Of a DNA stretch of 64,000 nt, positions 20,201 through 28,460 are shown piece after piece. A program made the position numbers and the translations under genes. This stretch comes from Niastella caeni (GTDB lineage Bacteria; Bacteroidota; Bacteroidia; Chitinophagales; Chitinophagaceae), in NCBI RefSeq assembly GCF_004834005.1, contig NZ_STFF01000015.1, positions 89,906 through 153,905 on the forward strand, in the 5' to 3' direction. The notes under the pieces are model-generated. The model was not told the DNA's origin. It searched no databases and worked only from the letters and a program-made list of their open reading frames with translations. Within the stretch, counting starts at the first letter, position 1; the number at the start of each line of letters is the position of its first letter.

Positions 20201-23200
20201 AGATCACCAGCAATTACCGCAATGGTTTCAGTCTTTGGCAACTGGCTTACGGCAATGTGTTCTGTAAAGAAATAGTGCATCCGGTTGAAAGAGAGAATTG
20301 TTACCGAACGGTGCAAACGACACATCCGGTAAGCAGCCTGAGTTTCAGTCAGAAAAATGAGGTATGGGCAATGTTCCGCGACCTGTATGCTGCTGTTCGC
20401 GATAGCCAGGTAAATGCATACATAGCTGCGAATGTGCCTTTGTCGGATGGTAGTTTTCTGGTACAACAGGGTTATAAACTACATTTTCCCACCAATTATA
20501 ATCAGATGGCAGAGCAGGGTGGTAGCGACTGGTCGTGGTACCCCGCTACGCCGGATGCAACGCCCGATCTTACAAAAATCCCCGGTGGCGTTGCAATTAG
20601 CAATGTATATGCAAGCCGTTGCAGCAGTTATATACAGCAATGGCGGCGCAACCTGTTACAATGTGATGTGCTGGCGGCGCGGGCAGATAAGGAAGCTATC
20701 CTGAACCAGATCACCGCTGCCATGAACACTATTTGTTTGAAGGCAACCAATGAATCACATCCGTATGGCGCTTCCAATGTACCGCCCGATGCGCCGGTTG
20801 ACGGCACACCCCGCAGTTTTGAACAGGTGATCTACAATATATTCAAGACATATAATATTGACACCAGTAATTTATGCAATCCTTATGTAATTGAATTTCC
20901 AAAACCGTATGCGTATAATGCGCCCCGCAATGAAAATTTTATTACAGCCTTCGACTCCTGCCACTGCAGCCGGTTAAGCAGGTTACAAAGTGAAGCTACT
21001 GCCGCAGGGAGTAATGGCAGCACACTACAGGGCCTCAACAGCTATTTGAAACAAACTTATAATGATACCATTACGGTTGACCTGTATAACAGCATGGCGG
21101 CGAATTGTGCCAGCATTGGCAAAACCGTATGTACCGATACGGTGGTCACTAAGGCATATAGTTGTACCGATACCATACCTTGTAATTGCACCCGGTTTAA
21201 CATAATCAATACCTGTTATATTAAGTGCCGCCAAAATGTATGCTGGAAGATCACCTCGTTTCCGTTAAACGTATCCCAACCGCTGCCTGCTTTCCTGGAA
21301 TGCGGATTTGTTGCCAGCAGCAATTGTCTTACCTGCGCGCAGTTAAGCAACCTGGTAGCGGAATTTAAAGTGCAGTCCGGTTCACCCTATAACGCGGGAC
21401 CTGTATTTACAGGCAGTGATCTCACTCCGGCGAACATTCGGGATAATATCTATTTCCAAAAGTTTCTGAATTATCGTACCGGCTACCAGTATAACTGGAT
21501 GGATTATGTGCAACTCGCAGTCGCAGCCGGTTGTAACCTGGCAAATTACGCCGGTAATACCAATGCTACCCAAACCGTTGTTTGCGGTAGCACTACCTTA
21601 CCATCCGATACAGCCGGATTACGGCTTACCGAACCGCCCTGTGAAAGGGTTACCAGCATGGCCATAGCCTGGGCGCATGAAATATACATAGCCCGCAAGG
21701 CGGCGCTGCTGGCCGGCTTTGAAGAGATGTACCGCGCCAAGTGTATGGCGGCCAAAAGTATTGAACAGTTCACCGTTGATTATTCTACTAAAGAATACCA
21801 CTATACGCTGTATTATTATGATATGGCGGGCAACCTGGTAAAAACAGTACCGCCTAAAGGGGCGCGGCCCAGGTTCAATACTGGTTTTATTGATAGTGTA
21901 AGAAATGCCAGGGCCACTAATACCAGTCTTGTTCCTTTACACGTATTGGCTACCGACTACCGGTATAATAGCCTTGGATCGATCGTGGCTCAAAAGTCAC
22001 CGGATGCCGGTACGGCTTCCTTCTGGTACGACAGGCTGGGACGCCTGGCGGTAAGCCGCAATGCGCAACAGGCAGTAGAAGGTAAGTACAGCTATACCAT
22101 GTACGATGCACTGGGCCGAATAACCGAAGTTGGACAAAAGCCACAAACAACGGCAATGACACAAACCATCAGCCAGGATGCAGCCGCTTTGTTTGCATGG
22201 ATAAATACCAATGGCGGAACGAAGGAACAGATCACTTTTACTGCATATGATGTGGCGTATCCGCCGCTGCTGGCTACCTATATTACCCAGCAAAACCTGC
22301 GCAACCGCGTAAGCTACATGGGCATCAAAAACCTGGGTACGGATGCCGATCATTATACGGCCACTTTTTATACCTACGATGTTCATGGCAATGTAGATAC
22401 GCTGTTACAGGATTATAAGGGCATTGCCGAAATGAACAGCAACGATAACCGCTTCAAACTTATAGCATACGATTATGATCTTGTCAGCGGCAAAGTAAAC
22501 AGCGTAGGCTATCAGCCCGGCAGAGTTGATGCCTTTTATCATAGGTATTCTTATGATGCGGAAAACAGGCTTACGACGGTGGAATCGAGCCGTGATAAAA
22601 TAGTGTGGGAACGGGATGCTGCTTATAATTATTACAAACATGGGCCACTGGCCCGTACCGAGTTGGGACAACTGCGGGTACAGGGTTTGGACTATGCATT
22701 TACCTTGCAGGGATGGGTGAAAGGCATGAACAGTACAGGCGTGGGCGCCGGCGTATTTGATATTGGTAAAGACGGTTATACCGGCGGAACCAACAGTGTG
22801 GTAGCAAGAGATGTTTTGGGATATGCGTTGCATTACTACGATAATAACGGTACAGAGACCGATTACAAACCCATTGGCGGTACAACTGCCTTTGCAAGGC
22901 CGGGTACTGCTGCCGGATTATCATCATTATACAATGGTAACATTGGCGCCATCAGTATCAATAACCGGGCGTTGGCGAAAGGGGGCGCAGCCACCAACTC
23001 ATTACCATTGTTGTATAATTACCGCTACGACCAGTTGAACCGCATGGTTAGCATGCAAGCATATAAAGGATTCGATTCTGTTAACAATACATGGAATGCG
23101 GTTGCCATCAATGATTATAAGGAAGCGGTGACCTACGATCCCAATGGCAACATAAAAACCTACAATCGCAAAGGTGCGCCTGGTATTGGCAAGCCGTTGG

Positions 23201-24849
23201 AAATGGATGCCCTGACCTATAACTATAATGCAAATACTAACCAGTTGAATTATGTGCAGGATACCGTTACGGCAACAAATTATGCAGAAGATATAGATGG
23301 GCAGAGCGGCAATAACTACACCTACGATGCCATAGGCAATTTAAAAACAGATTTTAAGGAAGGCATTACCGGCATTACGTGGAATGTATATGGAAAAATG
23401 ACCGGCCTTGTAAAAAATGGCAGTACCATCAGTTATACCTACGATGCTGCGGGCAATCGCATTACCAAATCGGCCGGTAGTACAACAACCATCTATGTGC
23501 GCGATGCTTCGGGCAATGTGATGAGTGTGTATGAAAAACCATCGGCAGGTACCTTGCAGCAAGCCGAGTTGCATTTGTATGGCAGCAGCCGGTTAGGGTT
23601 AATTACCAAACAAACGGTGGCCCCTGCAACGGTAAGCCTGGCCACGGGTTTTGGCGCCGCCAGTATATCGGTATTTACGCGAAACGAAAAAGTATACGAG
23701 CTCACCAACCATCTGGGCAATGTGTTGGCCACCATCGGCGATAAAAAGCTACAACACACCAGCGATAATAGCACAGTAGATTATTATGATGCTGATGTAG
23801 TAACTGCAACGGATTATTATCCGTTTGGTATGGGTATGGAGGGAAGGAAGTATGCTAATGGAAATAAATATAGATATGGGTTTAATGGGAAAGAGCAAAA
23901 TAATGAAACCTCTTCAACAACTACATATGATTATGGGTTTAGAATTTATACCCCTGCATTAGGTCGCTTCTTGTCTGTTGACCCTCTTACGAAGAAATAC
24001 CCAGAGCTTACCCCATACCAGTTCGCAAGTAATACGCCAATCGCTGCAATAGACTTAGATGGTTTAGAAGCAAAGATTAGTACAGAAAAGAACACATATT
24101 TTGTTGTCCTAAAAAATATTCATTTCAGATTTATACAACGACAATCAACTGAATACTTTACTGAAGCGACCAAGGATTTTCCCCGCCACGATTTTTCAAT
24201 TAATACACAGATGTTTGATTTTAATAATTATTGGGATTATGCGACTGCCAGGACTCCGCAACCAACTAGCGATTATACTCCTCAAGGGCAAAATGTTGCT
24301 CACGGTGCAGTAGTATCAGGCAGGTCTGCTCAACAAACCTTCCATATTGCACATAACAAAGATGGCTCATGGTCAACTGGGTATGGAAATGTGCCTAAAG
24401 ATGCAACATTTGGTATTGGTGGTGGTACTCCCATAGTTATAAATGGATTGAATTTCGGAGTAGAAAATGTTTTTACAGATAATGCTCCGGAACGTGTAAA
24501 AAAGATTGGGCCTAAAGGTTGGGTTGATCCAGCAGATTGGAAATATCTGATTCAGAAAAGTAACGGTGTTTATGCAGGACAAAACGATGCAATAGTCGGA
24601 AAGACCATATTAGGATTTAATTCAAAAACCAATGTATGGATTATAGTATCACAAGAGAACGGGCAAGAAGGTTTTACATTAGACGAAATTAGAGACAGAT
24701 TGGTTGGTCAGGGATATAATAATGTTTTAGCATTTGACGGTTCTACATCGTCTACGTTAGTTGAAAATGGAAAAATATTGGTTAGTCCTGACACAAGAAA
24801 AAACAGCACTATTCCATCTGGTTTAAATTTTTCTGTACCTTATAAATAA
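17296..24849 (+). CDS. DUF6443-like RHS polymorphic toxin with phosphodiester-glycosidase tip (cluster A)
   Basis: A 2517-residue protein from ATG 17296. ATG 17359 is a good alternative because it directly precedes the signal peptide (MRNIVNRF...PLWASGG). Residues ~325-386 resemble the DUF6443 entry (EEGKRKTIVQYFDGSLRNRQ, FYDEQGRPAVQV). A Cys-containing middle follows (~600-1470), then YD repeats (~1490-2160). The RHS core is YYPFGM near 2173, GRFLSVDPL near 2222 and TPIAAIDLDGL, with the cleavage-type P-x4-D-x-D-G at 2248-2256. The 260-residue tail matches the NAGPA/phosphodiester-glycosidase family (PF09992): GGGTPIVINGL, TLDEIRDRL and DGSTSSTL from Asp2481, equivalent to the usual DGGGSST. 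It probably hydrolyses a sugar-phosphodiester in the envelope of a rival cell. The core and tail are AT-rich relative to the rest. The putative immunity gene starts 8 bases downstream. Confidence 0.85.
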   Translation: MKHAAMIRSGNLYRLIIQPKRMRNIVNRFISATIWPVLLMAGILLGSNQPLWASGGPGIEDAPLVAKLTGTSLVQNATATTSFASGTQSGYTIKNIISLRVVEEAPSYIPADFTATVKVKIEYGHSSSSLNTIAQQDLQVTYTRAMGAPYNAIRYFHFDGAEYVKITVLEVTPATVGSINIGNLLLLQNELRATRYYNLGTNVQPATFSTTAPTGGADELAVSWSWPANTGHTHTQLEWTWQENGLDSLHFVNGALNTALMFKRNATRIDLPAGITTYKIPLLYSGKGRLYCRIRAVNIKGNGSRSDGPWSPPQSQSFDGHNEFLNWQSTTSFSEEGKRKTIVQYFDGSLRNRQTVSKDNVTNTTITAETFYDEQGRPAVQVLPVPGISTVIAYAKNLNRFNVQALNEDPAKYFDLQPIGTTGSTTPELNTESGAANYYSAANAELNTGVNKHIPDAEGYPYSVTRYMPDGTGRIMAQSGVGAALKMGSGRETKYYYGTPAQEELDGLFGTEVGNHAHYFKNMVKDANGQMSISYVDMHGRTIATALAGDAPANMQALSLTAADYPNQAGTPITRNLLNDNTNTVKNNSLESINSLLVPATTAYTFRYALTPQALQLTSCTNTAICYDCLYNLEIAIIDESGDLAPVVRKFNNISVAPDDSCNTAIASFTNDTTGAVNNLVQFSQTLLPGSYVIRKTLTISESSLQYYKDLYITKGLCKTEQQLVDSIKTVLINVSGCNNPPPANTCQACLDELGTYDNYRSTYLATIGNPNPVTAAIESEVRSLYDNTKAYCNQLCGTTSQLMPTKRSMMLADMVPFSGQYARDTGSGSMYLKYNIFITDGTETRPFYQKPWNSSKLLDFYRNSYDVIDPAIHPDNTLTKLQTLSSADFSQQFVNAWANALLPHHPEYDRLVFAETQLADSYNWINTFSNTGTYDMAAANGFIFTSSANITDPFYTLSPFYKAEMVTKITSNYRNGFSLWQLAYGNVFCKEIVHPVERENCYRTVQTTHPVSSLSFSQKNEVWAMFRDLYAAVRDSQVNAYIAANVPLSDGSFLVQQGYKLHFPTNYNQMAEQGGSDWSWYPATPDATPDLTKIPGGVAISNVYASRCSSYIQQWRRNLLQCDVLAARADKEAILNQITAAMNTICLKATNESHPYGASNVPPDAPVDGTPRSFEQVIYNIFKTYNIDTSNLCNPYVIEFPKPYAYNAPRNENFITAFDSCHCSRLSRLQSEATAAGSNGSTLQGLNSYLKQTYNDTITVDLYNSMAANCASIGKTVCTDTVVTKAYSCTDTIPCNCTRFNIINTCYIKCRQNVCWKITSFPLNVSQPLPAFLECGFVASSNCLTCAQLSNLVAEFKVQSGSPYNAGPVFTGSDLTPANIRDNIYFQKFLNYRTGYQYNWMDYVQLAVAAGCNLANYAGNTNATQTVVCGSTTLPSDTAGLRLTEPPCERVTSMAIAWAHEIYIARKAALLAGFEEMYRAKCMAAKSIEQFTVDYSTKEYHYTLYYYDMAGNLVKTVPPKGARPRFNTGFIDSVRNARATNTSLVPLHVLATDYRYNSLGSIVAQKSPDAGTASFWYDRLGRLAVSRNAQQAVEGKYSYTMYDALGRITEVGQKPQTTAMTQTISQDAAALFAWINTNGGTKEQITFTAYDVAYPPLLATYITQQNLRNRVSYMGIKNLGTDADHYTATFYTYDVHGNVDTLLQDYKGIAEMNSNDNRFKLIAYDYDLVSGKVNSVGYQPGRVDAFYHRYSYDAENRLTTVESSRDKIVWERDAAYNYYKHGPLARTELGQLRVQGLDYAFTLQGWVKGMNSTGVGAGVFDIGKDGYTGGTNSVVARDVLGYALHYYDNNGTETDYKPIGGTTAFARPGTAAGLSSLYNGNIGAISINNRALAKGGAATNSLPLLYNYRYDQLNRMVSMQAYKGFDSVNNTWNAVAINDYKEAVTYDPNGNIKTYNRKGAPGIGKPLEMDALTYNYNANTNQLNYVQDTVTATNYAEDIDGQSGNNYTYDAIGNLKTDFKEGITGITWNVYGKMTGLVKNGSTISYTYDAAGNRITKSAGSTTTIYVRDASGNVMSVYEKPSAGTLQQAELHLYGSSRLGLITKQTVAPATVSLATGFGAASISVFTRNEKVYELTNHLGNVLATIGDKKLQHTSDNSTVDYYDADVVTATDYYPFGMGMEGRKYANGNKYRYGFNGKEQNNETSSTTTYDYGFRIYTPALGRFLSVDPLTKKYPELTPYQFASNTPIAAIDLDGLEAKISTEKNTYFVVLKNIHFRFIQRQSTEYFTEATKDFPRHDFSINTQMFDFNNYWDYATARTPQPTSDYTPQGQNVAHGAVVSGRSAQQTFHIAHNKDGSWSTGYGNVPKDATFGIGGGTPIVINGLNFGVENVFTDNAPERVKKIGPKGWVDPADWKYLIQKSNGVYAGQNDAIVGKTILGFNSKTNVWIIVSQENGQEGFTLDEIRDRLVGQGYNNVLAFDGSTSSTLVENGKILVSPDTRKNSTIPSGLNFSVPYK

Positions 24850-24857
24850 TGTAAGCT

Positions 24858-25373
24858 ATGAAGGTAATTGTAAAAGCAAGTATTATCCTTATTGCGTTAT
24901 CTATGTTGGTAGGAACTATAATGATATTTTTGAGCGATATAAAAATATTATTTACAAGAGAAAGTGCAGCCTATCTATCTAATATATCAGATGTTAATCA
25001 TATGGCCTCTGTATTGTTTTGTATTGGTTATTTATTTGTGACAGTATTGGTTTTTCGAAAATTTAGCGCACTGAAGGTACTAACATTGTTGCTTGTGTTG
25101 ATTTTATGGTTGCTATGTGGTAGGGTTGTAGCGTTCAAGGCTTTTCCTGATGGTCGAGTAATTACAGGATGGTATTATATTGAAACAAATAAATTTAATC
25201 TATGTGAAAATGATGTTGACTGTGAAGGTATAATATCAAAGGAAACAACAATAAGTAAGTTGCCTCTGTGGCGGATTAGAATAAACAGTAAGTATACTAA
25301 AAAGATAATTTTTGTTGGACCATTTACATCGCATAACTGTTACAAGGTTTTTGAAAGTCAAATTGAAAAATAG
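24858..25373 (+). CDS. Putative three-helix membrane immunity protein (cluster A)
   Basis: A 171-residue protein 8 bases after the NAGPA-tipped toxin gene. Three hydrophobic helices are visible at ~6-28, ~50-64 and ~70-90. Basic residues at the N-terminus and between helices 2 and 3 (RKFSALK) indicate an N-in topology, leaving the ~80-residue C-terminal domain on the periplasmic side. That domain has Cys residues (LCENDVDCEG and HNCYK) that could form disulfides. It is AT-rich like the toxin tip. No immunity family was recognised. The function is inferred from position, composition and size. A periplasm-facing immunity protein fits a toxin that attacks envelope glycan or glycolipid. Confidence 0.65.
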   Translation: MKVIVKASIILIALSMLVGTIMIFLSDIKILFTRESAAYLSNISDVNHMASVLFCIGYLFVTVLVFRKFSALKVLTLLLVLILWLLCGRVVAFKAFPDGRVITGWYYIETNKFNLCENDVDCEGIISKETTISKLPLWRIRINSKYTKKIIFVGPFTSHNCYKVFESQIEK

Positions 25374-25426
25374 TCTTTATCATCTAACAGCACAAATGCC
25401 ACTTTTACAGAGATCATAAAGCCATA

Positions 25427-26611
25427 ATGGTAAAATGGATAAGATCACTGCAACTAACACCTGAGAAAATGAACCGATCAAATCGTATAGATAAAATAGC
25501 CATCCTGCTCCTGTCTCTTGCCAGCATATTCTTCACAAAGGATGTGCATAAAAAATCCGCTGTCCCTGACGTGCTATTTCATGGTGGTTGTATTACCAGC
25601 GGTAATCAAACCATTGTAATCGGCACCCTTCCGGGTACCATTACTGCCACAGCAGCCAGCGGCGGCAATTGCAATGGGGTGTATACCTATCAATGGTTAA
25701 TGTCAACTGATGGTGTTTTTTATTCGGAAATTCCGGGCGCTACCGGGCAAAATTTAACGTTCAGTAGCGCCACCGCCCATGCGGTCGGCAGTATTGTTCT
25801 CCGTACGGAACCACCACCTTTAAATATTACCTTTTATCAAAGAAGGGCTACCTGTGGCAGCGAAGAAAAATACACCAGTTTTGTTACTGTTACCCAGGTA
25901 GAATACATTACTTACTATAATGTAGCTAAAAACGGCACCTTTACCCGAAACAACTGTGGCAGCGGGTATGAACCCACGAGCGTAACCTATACGGTGAATG
26001 CCCGCACTTATACGTCAAGGGTAAGCCAGGCTGCAGCAGATCAGTTGGCGCAAGACGATGTAAACGCCAACGGCCAGGCTTATGCCAATACATGGGCAAA
26101 TTGCCGGAGAATATATTACAATGCGTATCGGAGCCAGGTCTTTACCAGGAACAACTGTACCGGCGGAGATATTGGCACCAATGTAACCTATTGGGTGGAT
26201 GCAGGTACCAAAACTTCCCTGATCAGCCAGGCCGATGCCGATCAAAAAGCGCAAAACGAAATAGATGCATATGGCCAGTGGTATGCTAATGTAAGAGGCT
26301 CCTGTGTGAGTCCAAACATATCAATTATAGTCACCAACCAAACCAATGAACAATTTACCGCCACATACACCAATACGGCTACAGGTACCACCTATTTCTA
26401 TTATATCTATCCCAATGTGACCGACTATGAACTGGGACCAATCCCTAAGGGTACGTATAATGTTGCCATCAGGGCGCCGAATAATTTTACGCTGTATGAA
26501 TGGATTTTTTCAAACAATGCGTATTACCTGGCAGGCTCAAATACTTATATCCTGGATGGCATGGATCTTACTTGCGATCATTGCGGGAGGATGGATATTT
26601 ATTACTATTAA
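25427..26611 (+). CDS. Secreted Ig-like plus DUF5977 two-repeat protein
   Basis: A 394-residue protein. ATG 25427 is used; ATG 25469 (MNRSNRIDK) is an alternative closer to the hydrophobic export segment (IAILLLSLASIFF). Residues ~55-145 form an Ig-like domain (YTYQWLMSTDG, FSEIPGATGQN-type pattern, then a CGSEEKYTSFVTVTQV end). Residues ~155-225 and ~228-292 are two copies of the DUF5977 motif (FTRNNC, VTYTV/VTYWV, QA(A/D)AD..AQ..(V/I)(N/D)A). The C-terminal ~100 residues are beta-rich and end in acidic/aromatic residues. In Bacteroidota these modules commonly occur in the N-terminal parts of RHS proteins, so this may be a detached RHS module or an accessory surface protein. Base composition matches the host more than the preceding immunity gene. 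It is followed by a strong bidirectional terminator. Confidence 0.72.
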   Translation: MVKWIRSLQLTPEKMNRSNRIDKIAILLLSLASIFFTKDVHKKSAVPDVLFHGGCITSGNQTIVIGTLPGTITATAASGGNCNGVYTYQWLMSTDGVFYSEIPGATGQNLTFSSATAHAVGSIVLRTEPPPLNITFYQRRATCGSEEKYTSFVTVTQVEYITYYNVAKNGTFTRNNCGSGYEPTSVTYTVNARTYTSRVSQAAADQLAQDDVNANGQAYANTWANCRRIYYNAYRSQVFTRNNCTGGDIGTNVTYWVDAGTKTSLISQADADQKAQNEIDAYGQWYANVRGSCVSPNISIIVTNQTNEQFTATYTNTATGTTYFYYIYPNVTDYELGPIPKGTYNVAIRAPNNFTLYEWIFSNNAYYLAGSNTYILDGMDLTCDHCGRMDIYYY

Positions 26612-26640
26612 TAAATACATTTAAAGTAATTCAAATAAAA

Positions 26641-26670
26641 AGGCCGGCCTGTTAAAAGCCGGCCTCTTTT
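26641..26670. terminator. Bidirectional terminator between convergent genes
   Basis: AGGCCGGC (26641-26648) and GCCGGCCT (26658-26665) form a perfect 8-bp stem with a 9-base loop. There is a T run on the + side and an A run upstream, so it works in both directions. It serves cluster A and the convergent lipoprotein gene. Confidence 0.9.
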
Positions 26671-26687
26671 TGGTCTTTCGTTCAGCA

Positions 26688-27386
26688 TTATTTTGTCAAT
26701 GGTAAGCGGGAAACCTGCACCAATAAGGAGTCCTTGCTTTTCAACATGCCATTGGGTATATTCTTATTAAAGTAATTAGGCAAAGGCTTTGAAGTGTAAG
26801 TAAAGATATTACAGTTACTTACCAACGCATATTTGAGTAAAGGCAGGAAATAGTTGCCGCCTTCAATGATAACCGGGTATGCTTTGCGATACTTTTTGCA
26901 GTTTCCACCTGCCGACTGGCAAATTGAATAAGGATTATACTGCGGAACCTGGTTATGCAATAACTTGCAATGCCCCAGCGGATCGCTTCCCGGCATAGCG
27001 GCCGAGTCTAATGGTGACAGTATCATTTCCTTATCGTTTTTACTAACGATCTCCATCTCTATATCGTTCAGCTTTACTTTGTTGTTGTCAAGGAAAATAA
27101 TGTTCGTGGAAATGTTGTGATCCCCGACAGTAGTTTGCCCAATATTGAACCTGCTAATATCCTCAGGAAAATTACGTGTCATGAAATCCCTGATAATAGG
27201 CTGATCTCTGATAATACCGTTACTGGTATACAATGCCAAATCATCTATTAATAACTTTTTGCCTGGTTTATATTCATTTGTATTGCCTGGTGTGCCCCCG
27301 GGATTACCTTCATCATCACCGTCTTTACTACACGCATTAAAAATTATCAATGAAAATAATACCAGCAATAGGTTTCTTGTTGTCAT
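26688..27386 (-). CDS. Predicted lipoprotein of unknown function
   Basis: A 232-residue protein with a short signal peptide and lipobox (IIFNAC, lipidated Cys19). It is followed by SKDGDDEG, a charged stretch resembling the Bacteroidota lipoprotein export signal that directs lipoproteins to the cell surface. The mature part contains several Cys residues (CKLL, ICQSAGGNCKKY, SNCNIF) and no recognised domain. It lies downstream of the ECF sigma factor and FecR-like fragment on the same strand, possibly in the same transcription unit (96 bases from the fragment). Surface location is inference; function is unknown. Confidence 0.7.
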   Translation of the reverse strand: MTTRNLLLVLFSLIIFNACSKDGDDEGNPGGTPGNTNEYKPGKKLLIDDLALYTSNGIIRDQPIIRDFMTRNFPEDISRFNIGQTTVGDHNISTNIIFLDNNKVKLNDIEMEIVSKNDKEMILSPLDSAAMPGSDPLGHCKLLHNQVPQYNPYSICQSAGGNCKKYRKAYPVIIEGGNYFLPLLKYALVSNCNIFTYTSKPLPNYFNKNIPNGMLKSKDSLLVQVSRLPLTK

Positions 27387-27482
27387 GTTTTATTTTTTAT
27401 ACCTATACAACTGGTCTGTTTGAAATATTCCTATCGTACAGAAAAAAAATTTAAAATAAATTCTGCGACTGTTTATATATGC

Positions 27483-27725
27483 CTAAAAACAGCCGGATGC
27501 CAACCGAAGATTTACTTTGTTCCAGGCGTTATCTGCATTATATGTTGTTCCCTGTATTATGACACCCGCTTCCTCCCATATTTTTTTCAGTTGCCGGTAA
27601 ACGGCTTCATGCGATCCATTCTCCATACGCCACTGCCGCAGTGTTTCCGTATCTGCACTGGTTGGCTGGCCTTTCAGTGCTGCCTCAACAAGCAGTAATA
27701 TATGTTCGGGTATTTGTATCGTCAC
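27483..27725 (-). pseudogene. Truncated FecR-family anti-sigma factor (N-terminal domain only)
   Basis: An 80-residue frame with a GTG start. It resembles only the cytoplasmic DUF4880-type N-terminus of FecR anti-sigma factors (ILLLVEAALKGQPTSADTETL, WRMENGSHEAVYRQLKKIWEE). Full FecR proteins are usually over 300 residues, with a membrane helix and a periplasmic FecR domain; both are absent, and no continuation is found in the ~90 bases downstream. It follows the ECF sigma gene, the normal place for a FecR gene. A 25-bp tandem duplication covers its start region, leaving a better ATG (27747) out of frame. It is probably a remnant, although a short cytoplasmic sigma-binding peptide could still function. 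Confidence 0.6.
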
Positions 27726-27760
27726 TATGTTGGGGTATTTGTATCATAACTATGTATGGT
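27711..27760. repeat. Imperfect 25-bp tandem duplication at the FecR-fragment start
   Basis: Two adjacent 25-base units (27711-27735 and 27736-27760) share TATTTGTATC and ACTATGT blocks. On the minus strand the upstream unit retains ATGATACAAATA while the downstream unit reads GTGACGATACAAATA. Since 25 is not a multiple of three, the duplicated ATG is out of frame with the coding region. Confidence 0.8.
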
Positions 27761-27799
27761 AATAAGACAGGCGTTTTTTGAAAACTCCTATCGACAAGG

Positions 27800-28366
27800 T
27801 TACATTTTGGTAAAAAAATAAGTAACAAAGGGCCAGAGCCAGCCTGTAGCTTTGCACACGAATGCTTTCAGCAGTTTCATGGCCTTCCAGGTTTGATTAT
27901 TGACGGTTTTGACGGAAATGCCGAGTTTGTCGGCAATTTCCTGGTTGCTAAGGTTTCCTGTTCTGCTTAACAGGAATATTTCCTTACACTTTTCAGGAAG
28001 CTGGTCAATGCCTTTTCTCAACAACTCCCTGTAATTGGGTATTTCTTCATCCGGTACTTCTTCCACAGTCCAGTTTATTGTATCTTCTTCTTCCAGATCA
28101 GTATTGGATATAGAAGATGCCGGCATTCGTTTTTGAGATCCCAGGTGATTAAAGCAGGTATTTCTAACAGCCCTGTACAGATAAGCGCGCAACTGTGGTG
28201 ATTGAATGATGGATTGGTGTTTTTCCCAGATGCGTACAAAAACTTCCTGTACAATATCCTCTGAGGTATCATGGTCTGCTACAAGGGTGTAAGCATACTT
28301 ACAAAGCGGATCATAAAACGCCTGAAAGTGCTGCCTGAACTGAATATAAAGATCGTTTCGATTCAC
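27800..28366 (-). CDS. ECF RNA polymerase sigma factor
   Basis: A 188-residue sigma-70 family protein with a GTG start. Region 2 is clear at ~25-75 (DPLCKYAYTLV, SEDIVQEVFVRIWEK, LRAYLYRAVRN). Region 4 is at ~115-170 (LPEKCKEIFLLSR, LSNQEIADKLGISVKTVNN). The C-terminal WLWPFVTYFF tail is common in Bacteroidota FecI-like factors. It is the first gene of a minus-strand group with a FecR-like fragment and a lipoprotein. Because the anti-sigma gene is truncated, normal membrane sequestration may be lost. No SusC/TonB receptor follows, unlike classic FecI-FecR-SusC loci, so its regulon may lie elsewhere. Confidence 0.93.
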   Translation of the reverse strand: MNRNDLYIQFRQHFQAFYDPLCKYAYTLVADHDTSEDIVQEVFVRIWEKHQSIIQSPQLRAYLYRAVRNTCFNHLGSQKRMPASSISNTDLEEEDTINWTVEEVPDEEIPNYRELLRKGIDQLPEKCKEIFLLSRTGNLSNQEIADKLGISVKTVNNQTWKAMKLLKAFVCKATGWLWPFVTYFFTKM

Positions 28367-28460
28367 AAGATTGGGTTTTGAATGAATGTCGGGAGTATAT
28401 CCAAAAACGTTATGCCCCCTTAAAAACGATAATTATGCCATTTTGTTTTCGGTGTTTTAT

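Noticed and set aside
27420..27698. Plus-strand 92-codon open frame opposite the FecR fragment
   Set aside because: Low-complexity, antisense to the better-supported FecR-like frame.
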